Shown: positions 1 to 4,729 of the stretch, in pieces
Position numbering within the stretch: position 1 is the first letter of the stretch
Layout: each line of letters opens with the position of its first letter
Assembly: GCA_964452575.1 (NCBI GenBank)
Contig: CAYVMN010000244.1
Span: forward strand, 1 to 5,721
Direction: 5' to 3'
DNA: 5,721 nucleotides
DNA from: CAYVMN01 sp964452575
GTDB taxonomy: Bacteria; Desulfobacterota; DSM-4660; Desulfatiglandales; Desulfatiglandaceae
The notes under the pieces: model-generated
The model's input: the letters and a program-made list of their open reading frames with translations, nothing else
Told to the model about the DNA's origin: nothing
Databases searched by the model: none
Program-made: the position numbers and the translations under genes

Positions 1-1004
1 GCGCAGGGGGCTGGGGAACAACACTGGCTAATCTCCTCGCTGAGAAAGGGGCTGGGGTGGACCTGTGGGTGAGGGAGGAAGAGGTCTTCCAGCAGATCAG
101 GTCCCAGCGTGTCAACAGGTTTTTCCTTCCAGGAGTATGGCTTTCAGCTAACCTCAGGGCCGTAACCTCTTTTGAGGAGGCCCTGTCTGAAAAAGAGCTG
201 GTCCTGGTCGCGGTCCCTTCCCATGTGTTTAGAGAGGTCTTGATGCAGCTCAGACCCTATCTGAGACCCGGTATGTCCATCATGTCGGTTACCAAGGGGA
301 TAGAGAATGAAACGTTGATGACAATGTCCCAGGTGGCTGCAGATGTTCTATCTGACCGATTCACACACGACTTTGCCTGTCTTGCGGGGCCGAGTTTTGC
401 CAAGGAGGTGTCCCGAAAATATCCCACGGCCGTGACCATCGCCTGTCGTAGCCTTGAGCACTCACAGAGGTTGCAGCAGCTCTTTTACACACATTATTTC
501 AGGGTGTATGTGACGGAAGACCTGACCGGGGTCCAGCTCGGGGGTGCGTTGAAGAATGTGATCGCCATCGCCGCAGGCGCCGCCGATGGATTGAATTTCG
601 GTCATAATGCAAGGGCTGCGCTGATTACGAGAGGCCTTGCTGAAATTGCCCGGTTGGGCGTGACCATGGGAGCAAATTCTTTCACCTTCGCAGGGCTTGC
701 AGGGATGGGAGACCTCGTTTTGACATGCACAGGGGACATGAGCAGAAACAGGGGCGTTGGTCTCAAGATAGGGAAAGGTATGAGGCTGGAGGAGATCACG
801 CAGGGCATGAATATGGTGGCAGAGGGGATCAGGACCGCCCTTTCAGCCTACCAGTTGGCCAAGAAGTTGAAGGTTGAAATGCCTATTACAACGGAGGTGT
901 ATCAAATCCTTTATGAAGGGAAAGATCCGAAAGAAGGGGTCAAGGCCCTGATGACGAGAGGACTGAAGCCGGAGTTCGACCACTACAAACAGGCGAGGAT
1001 CTAA
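1..1004 (+). CDS. gpsA: Glycerol-3-phosphate dehydrogenase [NAD(P)+], 5' end cut by window edge
   Basis: This cytoplasmic enzyme reduces dihydroxyacetone phosphate to sn-glycerol-3-phosphate, the backbone for phospholipid synthesis. The reading frame is open from the first complete codon (base 3), giving 333 visible residues. The visible part begins inside the Rossmann dinucleotide motif: AGGWGTTLANLL, preceded by a codon ending in GC that fits the first Gly of GAGGWG. Only about 8-10 residues should therefore be missing, and total length would fit the family (about 330-340). Other family signatures, in visible numbering, are SVTKGIE near 92-99, LAGPSFAKEV near 127-136, GGALKNV with the catalytic Lys at about 184, NARAALITRGL near 202-212, and AGMGDLVLTCTG near 233-244 with its conserved Asp and Thr. 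The GTG at 57 is not the start, because it would remove the nucleotide-binding motif. The stop TAA is 8 bases before the next gene, suggesting co-transcription. Family assignment is very secure; NADH versus NADPH preference cannot be read here. Confidence 0.97.
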   Translation, partial: AGGWGTTLANLLAEKGAGVDLWVREEEVFQQIRSQRVNRFFLPGVWLSANLRAVTSFEEALSEKELVLVAVPSHVFREVLMQLRPYLRPGMSIMSVTKGIENETLMTMSQVAADVLSDRFTHDFACLAGPSFAKEVSRKYPTAVTIACRSLEHSQRLQQLFYTHYFRVYVTEDLTGVQLGGALKNVIAIAAGAADGLNFGHNARAALITRGLAEIARLGVTMGANSFTFAGLAGMGDLVLTCTGDMSRNRGVGLKIGKGMRLEEITQGMNMVAEGIRTALSAYQLAKKLKVEMPITTEVYQILYEGKDPKEGVKALMTRGLKPEFDHYKQARI

Positions 1005-1012
1005 AATGGGAG

Positions 1013-1870
1013 ATGAGAAGCCAGACAAACTATGAGGAACAAGAAGACTTGGTAGGACGTCCACCTCCAAGAAAAGATTTACTCCGACCTAAGATCCTTC
1101 GAGAGAGATTAGACAAATCGATTTTTGGAAGAGACATTATATTCCACGAGACCCTGGATTCCACCAATAGCTTAACAAAAGAACTGAGCACAAGAGGTGC
1201 CTCGGAAGGGACCCTGGTGCTCTGTGAAGAGCAGACAGCCGGAAGGGGAAGAGTGGGAAGGCGGTGGCTATCGCCCAGGTATGCCAATTTACTCTTCTCT
1301 GTCTTGCTCAGGCCTAAAATCCCGCCGGGTGAGGTCTTTTCGCTGAGCATGATTCTTGCCTTGGCGGCGATTGATGCCATCAAAAGGCTTTGCTCTCTAA
1401 AGGTAATGATCAAGTGGCCCAATGATCTTTATGTGGGTGGAAAAAAACTGGGTGGGATCCTTACCGAGTTCTCTGCGTGGAAGAATCATGTTGAGTATGT
1501 GGTGCTGGGGCTCGGTCTGAATGTGAACTGGAGGCCCGGGGAGTCGGAAGGCCTTGTTTATCCTGCCACAAGCATTATGGCTGAGACGGGGACGAAGGTT
1601 ACGAGGGAGGATCTACTGGTTCAGACACTGGAGAACCTGGAGGCCTACTACCGAAAGATCTCAAGCGGGGTGGTAAAGGAGTTCCACGAAAGGTGGAATG
1701 AGGCGTCTGTGCTCCTGGACAAGCGAGTGGAGATCAGGGCGCCCGGTGAGTGGATCTGTGGCAAGGCCCGCGGGATAGACGGCCTTGGTGCCCTGATAAT
1801 CGTCGATGACGATGGCCAGGAGAGAAAGATAGTCAATGGCGAGGTCTCGGTGCGCGAGATGTCCTCCTAA
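1013..1870 (+). CDS. birA: Biotin--[acetyl-CoA-carboxylase] ligase without HTH domain
   Basis: The enzyme activates biotin with ATP to biotinyl-5'-AMP and transfers it to the lysine of biotin carboxyl carrier domains, such as acetyl-CoA carboxylase. Motifs in the 285-residue reading are DSTN (49-52), the biotinyl-AMP loop GRGRVGRRW (77-85), KWPND (134-138), KKLGGILTE (144-152, with the conserved Lys) and GLGLNVN (166-172). A C-terminal SH3-like domain ends in VNGEVSVRE (275-282). The N-terminal winged-helix DNA-binding domain of E. coli-type BirA is absent. Residues 22-42 resemble the linker that follows that domain in two-domain proteins. Without it the protein should be a ligase only, not the biotin-operon repressor. 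The ATG at 1013 has GGGAG directly against it, with no spacer, so the true start is uncertain. A TTG at 1049 is preceded by AGGA at a better distance and keeps every ligase motif. It lies 8 bases after gpsA and probably shares its transcript. Confidence 0.95.
   Translation: MRSQTNYEEQEDLVGRPPPRKDLLRPKILRERLDKSIFGRDIIFHETLDSTNSLTKELSTRGASEGTLVLCEEQTAGRGRVGRRWLSPRYANLLFSVLLRPKIPPGEVFSLSMILALAAIDAIKRLCSLKVMIKWPNDLYVGGKKLGGILTEFSAWKNHVEYVVLGLGLNVNWRPGESEGLVYPATSIMAETGTKVTREDLLVQTLENLEAYYRKISSGVVKEFHERWNEASVLLDKRVEIRAPGEWICGKARGIDGLGALIIVDDDGQERKIVNGEVSVREMSS
1035..1038 (+). promoter_or_regulatory. Possible ribosome binding site for an alternative TTG start (1049) of birA
   Basis: AGGA, within GAGGAA at 1034-1039, ends 10 bases before TTG at 1049-1051, in frame with the biotin ligase. 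The annotated ATG at 1013 has no proper spacer to any Shine-Dalgarno sequence. Starting at 1049 would give 273 residues beginning just before the linker-like region. This is a competing start, not a proven one. Confidence 0.35.
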
Positions 1871-1880
1871 GATTGCTTGG

Positions 1881-1888
1881 GGAGGTGA
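1881..1888 (+). promoter_or_regulatory. Perfect anti-16S match GGAGGTGA upstream of the 60-residue protein gene
   Basis: GGAGGTGA is fully complementary to the usual 3' end of 16S rRNA (UCACCUCC). It lies 26 bases before the preferred ATG at 1915 and 5 bases before an in-frame CTG at 1894. It could be a ribosome standby site, a site for a non-ATG start, or chance in purine-rich DNA. Confidence 0.35.
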
Positions 1889-1901
1889 AGGCTCTGGGAG
1901 A

Positions 1902-1907
1902 AAGGAG
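1902..1907 (+). promoter_or_regulatory. Ribosome binding site deciding the ATG at 1915
   Basis: AAGGAG is followed by a 7-base spacer and then ATG at 1915-1917. This is close to ideal and favours 1915 over the in-frame TTG at 1873, which overlaps the region just after the birA stop. Confidence 0.75.
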
Positions 1908-1914
1908 AGAGGCG

Positions 1915-2097
1915 ATGGCAACGATCCAGCCAAAGGGAGAAAAGGTGAGGCAGGCGGTTAAATGGATCTCCGAGGAGTGCAAAGAGGATGAGGAAAAGTC
2001 GATCACAAAACTAATCTTAGAGGCCGCCGGGCGCTTCAATTTATCTCCAAAGGAAGAGGAATTTCTTGTCTCTTTTTACGATGAATCATCCAAATAG
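1915..2097 (+). CDS. Small acidic protein of unknown function (60 aa)
   Basis: I cannot assign a function. The 60-residue product is highly charged and soluble, with no signal peptide or membrane segment. It reads as two probable helical stretches: PKGEKVRQAVKWISEECKED (residues 6-25), then a stretch containing SITKLILEAAGRFNLSPKEEEFLVSFY (about 29-55). The pattern PKGE..R.AVKWISEE, then LI.EA...F.LSP....FL, reminds me of short uncharacterised proteins in Desulfobacterota genomes. That is recollection, not a search result. The ATG was chosen because AAGGAG lies 7 bases upstream; an in-frame TTG at 1873 would add 14 residues but lacks comparable support. It sits 44 bases after birA on the same strand and may be the last gene of the gpsA-birA transcript. 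No terminator is visible in the 22 bases before the convergent gene end at 2120. A small regulatory or adaptor protein is possible but unsupported. Confidence 0.8.
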   Translation: MATIQPKGEKVRQAVKWISEECKEDEEKSITKLILEAAGRFNLSPKEEEFLVSFYDESSK

Positions 2098-2119
2098 GTT
2101 GAGGATATGCGGAAGGCAC

Positions 2120-2377
2120 CTAGACATTCAAAAGGGCCTTTTCTTTCATCTGATACAGGATGCGCCTTATGATTCGGAAGATGATCCACGAAATCCCACC
2201 CAGGGATATGGCGCCGGCCAGAATGGGGACCCAGAAACCCGATTGGTTGGAATGGTTAAGACCGACCCACATAAAGACAAGGGAGACAAGGCATAGGTAG
2301 CTTGCTATCATAACCAAGGCAACAATGATAAACCAGCGACATGTCTTCTTTAGAGATGTGAGTCTCCGAGCGGCCAT
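2120..2377 (-). CDS. Small two-helix inner-membrane protein of unknown function (85 aa)
   Basis: The 85-residue product has a textbook membrane layout. A basic N-terminus (MAARRLTSLKKTCRW) is followed by a hydrophobic segment at about 16-40, a short polar loop NHSNQSG at 41-47, a second hydrophobic segment at about 48-69, and a basic tail (RIIRRILYQMKEK). The positive-inside rule predicts both termini in the cytoplasm and the loop in the periplasm. I recognise no family and no catalytic motif. Support for a real gene is the coherent topology plus a strong sigma-70-like promoter on the same strand (2435-2464), placing the transcript start about 50 bases before the ATG. The ribosome binding site is weak (GGGA, about 9 bases upstream). 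It is convergent with the 60-residue protein gene (22-base gap) and divergent from ddl (166-base gap). Alternatives are a toxin-like or stress-induced small membrane protein, or a membrane subunit whose partner lies elsewhere; nothing here decides. Confidence 0.75.
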   Translation of the reverse strand: MAARRLTSLKKTCRWFIIVALVMIASYLCLVSLVFMWVGLNHSNQSGFWVPILAGAISLGGISWIIFRIIRRILYQMKEKALLNV

Positions 2378-2434
2378 AGCTTGTTTCCCGGATCATCTTG
2401 GAGAAGAATGATAAGGAGAGATTACAAAAAACCG

Positions 2435-2464
2435 ACTATACACTACCAGAAGCTCGGATGTCAA
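2435..2464 (-). promoter_or_regulatory. Sigma-70-type promoter for the small membrane protein
   Basis: On the minus strand, TTGACA (2464-2459) is a perfect -35 box. An 18-base spacer separates it from TATAGT (2440-2435), which matches the -10 consensus at five of six positions. Transcription would start near 2428, giving a leader of about 50 bases before the ATG at 2377. This is the best promoter match I can see in the window. It was found by eye and is not experimentally supported. Confidence 0.65.
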
Positions 2465-2532
2465 AAGCCTTGCCGGTTATTATGGGCCTTTCTCCAGAGA
2501 GGGAGAGAGGGTCGTATATTTATGAAGGGATG

Positions 2533-2536
2533 GGAG
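2533..2536 (+). promoter_or_regulatory. Ribosome binding site supporting the TTG start of ddl
   Basis: GGAG, within GGGAG at 2532-2536, is followed by a 7-base spacer and TTG at 2544. An in-frame TGA at 2523-2525 closes the frame upstream and there is no in-frame ATG between, so TTG is the only sensible start. Confidence 0.8.
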
Positions 2537-2543
2537 AAATAGC

Positions 2544-3497
2544 TTGGCAGATAGGCTAAGACTTGCACTCTTGGCAGGAGGGTGGTCCAGAGAGAGGGAG
2601 GTATCCCTGAGGAGTGGTGAAGCCGTTTACAATGCCCTCAACAAGGAAAGATATGATGTCATCAGGTATGATCCAAAGTACGACCTAAAGGCCTTGACCG
2701 AGGCGAGAGGGGATATAGACCTGGCCTTTATTCTCCTTCATGGAAAACTTGGCGAGGACGGGAGTATGCAAGGACTGTTGGAGGTCCTGGGCATCCCCTT
2801 TGTTGGCTCAGGGGTATTATCCAGCGCTATGGCCTTTGACAAGAGGGTGGCCAAGAAGCTTTACAGGAGCAAGGGGTTGGGAGTCGCGAAAGAGATTATC
2901 CTGCGCAGAGGTGACGGGTACTCCTTGGGACGGGTCACGGAATCCGTCGGTTCCCCGGCAGTAGTAAAGCCGGTGGCAGAAGGGTCAAGCATCGGGGTCT
3001 CTATCTGCCACAACCATCATGAACTAAAGGCAGGGATTGAGAAGGCATTCGAGTACGACCATGAGGTCATGATAGAAGAATATATCGAGGGCCAGGAGAT
3101 CACCTGCTGCGTACTTGGTAACCGGTCCCTAGAGGCACTCCCCCTCGTGGAGATAGCACCCAGGGCCATCTACAGGTTCTTCGACTACGAGGCGAAATAT
3201 ACGGCCGGTGCAACCCGCGAGACCTGCCCTGCCCCCCTTTCCAAGGCCTTGACTGATAAGGCCCAATCGTACGGAAAAAAGGCCCACCGTGCCCTCAGGT
3301 GCGATGTCTGGAGCAGGACAGATATGATTGTTCGGGGTGAAGAGGTGTATGTCTTAGAGACAAACACAATACCGGGGATGACAGAGAATAGCCTCTTTCC
3401 CCTGGCGGCCCGTGCCGCAGGGCTTTCCCTATCAGGGTTTTTGGACAGATTGATCTCCCTTTCGTTGGAACTCAAAGACATCCATCAGTGCGATTAA
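2544..3497 (+). CDS. ddl: D-alanine--D-alanine ligase
   Basis: This cytoplasmic ATP-grasp ligase joins two D-alanines into the dipeptide that MurF adds to the peptidoglycan precursor. The 317-residue length fits the family (E. coli DdlB has 306). The N-terminal domain carries GGWSREREVSLRSG (12-25; Glu17 corresponds to E. coli Glu15) and LLHGKLGEDGSMQGLLE (64-80). The ATP-grasp part shows VVKPVAEGSSIGVSI (140-154), EEYIEGQEIT (178-187) and the substrate loop FDYEAKY (213-219). Tyr219, where E. coli has Tyr216, points to D-Ala-D-Ala rather than vancomycin-resistance D-lactate specificity. C-terminal phosphate- and metal-binding residues are Arg258, Asp260, Glu272 and Asn274 (SRTD and LETNTIPGMT). 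The start is TTG, justified by the upstream stop and GGGAG site. The gene is outside any mur/fts cluster and ends stop-on-stop with hypE. Confidence 0.96.
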   Translation: MADRLRLALLAGGWSREREVSLRSGEAVYNALNKERYDVIRYDPKYDLKALTEARGDIDLAFILLHGKLGEDGSMQGLLEVLGIPFVGSGVLSSAMAFDKRVAKKLYRSKGLGVAKEIILRRGDGYSLGRVTESVGSPAVVKPVAEGSSIGVSICHNHHELKAGIEKAFEYDHEVMIEEYIEGQEITCCVLGNRSLEALPLVEIAPRAIYRFFDYEAKYTAGATRETCPAPLSKALTDKAQSYGKKAHRALRCDVWSRTDMIVRGEEVYVLETNTIPGMTENSLFPLAARAAGLSLSGFLDRLISLSLELKDIHQCD

Positions 3498-4504
3498 CAG
3501 ATCCTGGGCAACTGCTCCCCGGTGAGCATAGAGAGTATGCGGGTCCCTCCAACCCTGGTTCTGAGGAGGACCCTTCCAGGGGTATCTGCCGTTATCTCGC
3601 CTATCGTCCTGGAGTGCCTTCCGTATCTGTCCTTTTTCATTGCACTTAGAACCGTCTGGGCCTCTTCGCCAGAGACGACTGCAAGGCATTTGCCTTCGTT
3701 GGCCACATAGAGGGGGTCAAGACCGAGGAACTCGGCCGCAGAGAGGACCGGGCCTCTCATGGGGAGCGCTTCTTCAAATACTACTATCCCTACACGGGAA
3801 TGGCGCGCAATCTCATTTAGGGCCGTGGCAACACCACCCCTCGTGGGGTCTCGAAGGACATGTATTCCGGGGCTGGAGGCCAACATAGAGGCAACAAGGG
3901 AATTAAGGGGAGCGCTGTCACTTAATAGGGGGGTTTCAAAGTCTAGTCCTTCGCGTCCGGTAAGGATGGCCATGCCATGGTCTGCTATATTGCCGTTAAT
4001 GAGTAGCTTGTCTCCTGGCCTGGCATTATGGGCGCCTACGTCTACCCCTGGAGGGATCACTCCGATACCCGAGGTGTTTATGAAGACCTTGTCCACATGC
4101 CCTCTCGGTACCACCTTGGTGTCGCCCGCTACGATCTTGACATCCGCCTCCTGGGATGCCTCGGCCACCGAATCGATTATCCTGACAAGGTCTTCCATGG
4201 GGAAGCCCTCCTCCAGGATAAGACCCAATGTCAGGTAAAGTGGGCGTGCCCCCTGCATGGAGAGATCGTTGACAGTGCCGTGGACCGCCAGGCTCCCGAT
4301 GTCTCCCCCTGGGAAGAAGATGGGATCCACTACATATGAATCAGTGGTGAAGGCCAGATTCTGCCCGGGGAGTTCCAGTACAGCGCTGTCATCTAACTTC
4401 CTCAGAAGATCGTTATCCAAACGACTGAGGAATATTTTTTCAACCAGCTCATGGGAGGCCTCACCCCCGCTTCCATGATCAAGAGTCACAATTTTCTTGG
4501 GCAT
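3494..4504 (-). CDS. hypE: Hydrogenase maturation protein HypE (carbamoyl dehydratase)
   Basis: HypE takes a carbamoyl group from HypF onto its C-terminal cysteine and dehydrates it with ATP to a thiocyanate. It then donates cyanide to iron on the HypC-HypD complex, for the [NiFe] hydrogenase active site. The 336-residue product belongs to the PurM/SelD/ThiL-like ATPase fold: LDHGSGGEASHELV (8-21), DDSAVL (38-43), HGTVNDLSMQGARPLYL (75-91), VAGDTKVVPRG (125-135), the second-domain signature LRDPTRGGVATALNEIA (217-233) and NEGKCLAVV (269-277). It ends in PRIC, the diagnostic C-terminal Cys that separates HypE from SelD and PurM. The ATG at 4504 was chosen because GGAG sits 7 bases upstream and MPKKIVTLDHGSGG is a normal HypE beginning; the frame is open 35 codons further up. 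No other hyp or hydrogenase gene is in the window. Its own promoter candidate lies at 4594-4623. Confidence 0.97.
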   Translation of the reverse strand: MPKKIVTLDHGSGGEASHELVEKIFLSRLDNDLLRKLDDSAVLELPGQNLAFTTDSYVVDPIFFPGGDIGSLAVHGTVNDLSMQGARPLYLTLGLILEEGFPMEDLVRIIDSVAEASQEADVKIVAGDTKVVPRGHVDKVFINTSGIGVIPPGVDVGAHNARPGDKLLINGNIADHGMAILTGREGLDFETPLLSDSAPLNSLVASMLASSPGIHVLRDPTRGGVATALNEIARHSRVGIVVFEEALPMRGPVLSAAEFLGLDPLYVANEGKCLAVVSGEEAQTVLSAMKKDRYGRHSRTIGEITADTPGRVLLRTRVGGTRILSMLTGEQLPRIC

Positions 4505-4511
4505 TCTAGAT

Positions 4512-4515
4512 CTCC
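4512..4515 (-). promoter_or_regulatory. Ribosome binding site fixing the hypE start at 4504
   Basis: Read on the minus strand, GGAG (4515-4512) is followed by the 7-base spacer ATCTAGA and then ATG at 4504-4502. The next in-frame ATG upstream (4609) has no such site and adds 35 residues unlike any HypE N-terminus. Confidence 0.8.
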
Positions 4516-4541
4516 AAACGCCTGCTACCTCTATCCCTTCC

Positions 4542-4588
4542 CCTGCAGGAGTCCACGTATGTGCTTTTAGTCTGGTGGCTTCTGCAGG
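4542..4588 (-). repeat. Pair of CCTGCAG elements in the hypE leader able to form a stem
   Basis: On the minus strand, CCTGCAG at 4588-4582 and CCTGCAGG at 4549-4542 are direct repeats. Because each is palindromic they can also pair with each other (7 base pairs, loop about 33 bases). Both would lie in the untranslated leader if the promoter at 4594-4623 is used. The stem is modest, with no U-run, and may be coincidence. Confidence 0.25.
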
Positions 4589-4593
4589 ATAGA

Positions 4594-4623
4594 AAATTAG
4601 TCGGTACACGGCCTGGGTGTCAA
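4594..4623 (-). promoter_or_regulatory. Candidate sigma-70 promoter for hypE
   Basis: On the minus strand, a perfect TTGACA (4623-4618) is followed after 18 bases by TAATTT (4599-4594). The latter matches the -10 consensus only at the two first positions and the last. Transcription would begin near 4586, leaving a leader of roughly 80 bases before hypE. The placement in the gap between the aminotransferase and hypE is sensible. The weak -10 box suggests low strength or need for an activator. Confidence 0.45.
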
Positions 4624-4658
4624 GATCAATACGTTTCCCCTACCTGATTCATCATGAC

Positions 4659-4670
4659 CCAGGGCCCTGG
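4659..4670. repeat. Perfect 12-base palindrome CCAGGGCCCTGG
   Basis: The 12-base sequence is identical on both strands. It lies 59 bases after the aminotransferase stop and about 36 bases upstream of the candidate hypE -35 box. With no loop and no following T-run on either strand it is not a standard terminator. It could be a binding site for a dimeric regulator, or chance. A related half, CCTGGGT (4612-4618), can pair with ACCCAGG (4657-4663), which overlaps the palindrome. Confidence 0.4.
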
Positions 4671-4729
4671 CAGTGCGGGTTCTCAAAGACTGGGGTGTAG
4701 AAGCGGAAGGTCTTTCTCGACTTCAGGCG

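Larger units (their letters stand above)
2378..2543. other. Divergent intergenic region between the membrane protein gene and ddl
   Basis: These 166 bases contain the minus-strand promoter described separately. They also hold a purine-rich stretch on the plus strand around 2495-2511 (repeated GAGAG/GGGAG) and an AT-rich TATATT at 2515-2520. I see no -35 box at a suitable distance from TATATT, so no convincing plus-strand promoter for ddl. ddl may use a weak or non-sigma-70 promoter here, or be reached by read-through from the gpsA-birA side. No riboswitch or RNA gene is apparent. Confidence 0.5.

Noticed and set aside
57..59. GTG as the start of gpsA
   Set aside because: Upstream codons in the same frame encode the essential AGGWGT nucleotide-binding motif, so the gene is cut by the window edge.
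1030..1422. Open frame of 130 codons on the minus strand inside birA
   Set aside because: It lies opposite the core biotin-ligase motifs and has shadow-like composition with no initiation signal.
2131..2143. AAAAGGGCCTTTT as a terminator hairpin between convergent genes
   Set aside because: It is not a true palindrome with a workable loop (one unpaired base in the middle), and it lies inside the membrane protein coding sequence.
2066..2296. Plus-strand open frame of 76 codons overlapping the small membrane protein
   Set aside because: Its product is polar and low in coherence (many Gly, Asp, Asn, Pro). The minus strand over the same DNA has clear membrane topology and a promoter, so the plus frame is the shadow.
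2544..3497. Vancomycin-resistance type D-Ala--D-Lac ligase
   Set aside because: The specificity loop carries Tyr in EAKY, as in ordinary D-Ala-D-Ala ligases, and no vanH/vanX-like neighbours are present.
3759..4238. Open frame of 159 codons on the plus strand inside hypE
   Set aside because: It is antisense to the well-conserved hypE. Its Ser/Pro/Arg-rich composition is typical of a reverse-frame shadow, with no ribosome binding site or recognisable motif.
4505..4609. 35-residue N-terminal extension of HypE
   Set aside because: The frame is open but the sequence is unlike HypE N-termini, overlaps the candidate promoter's -10 box and leader, and is bypassed by a well-placed GGAG before the ATG at 4504.
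4659..4670. CCAGGGCCCTGG as a rho-independent terminator
   Set aside because: There is no loop and no T-run on either side, so it lacks the form of an intrinsic terminator.
4671..4700. tRNA-like GGGTTCTCAAAG in the aminotransferase-hypE gap
   Set aside because: The match to a T-loop is poor, and no acceptor stem, anticodon arm or D-arm can be built around it on either strand.
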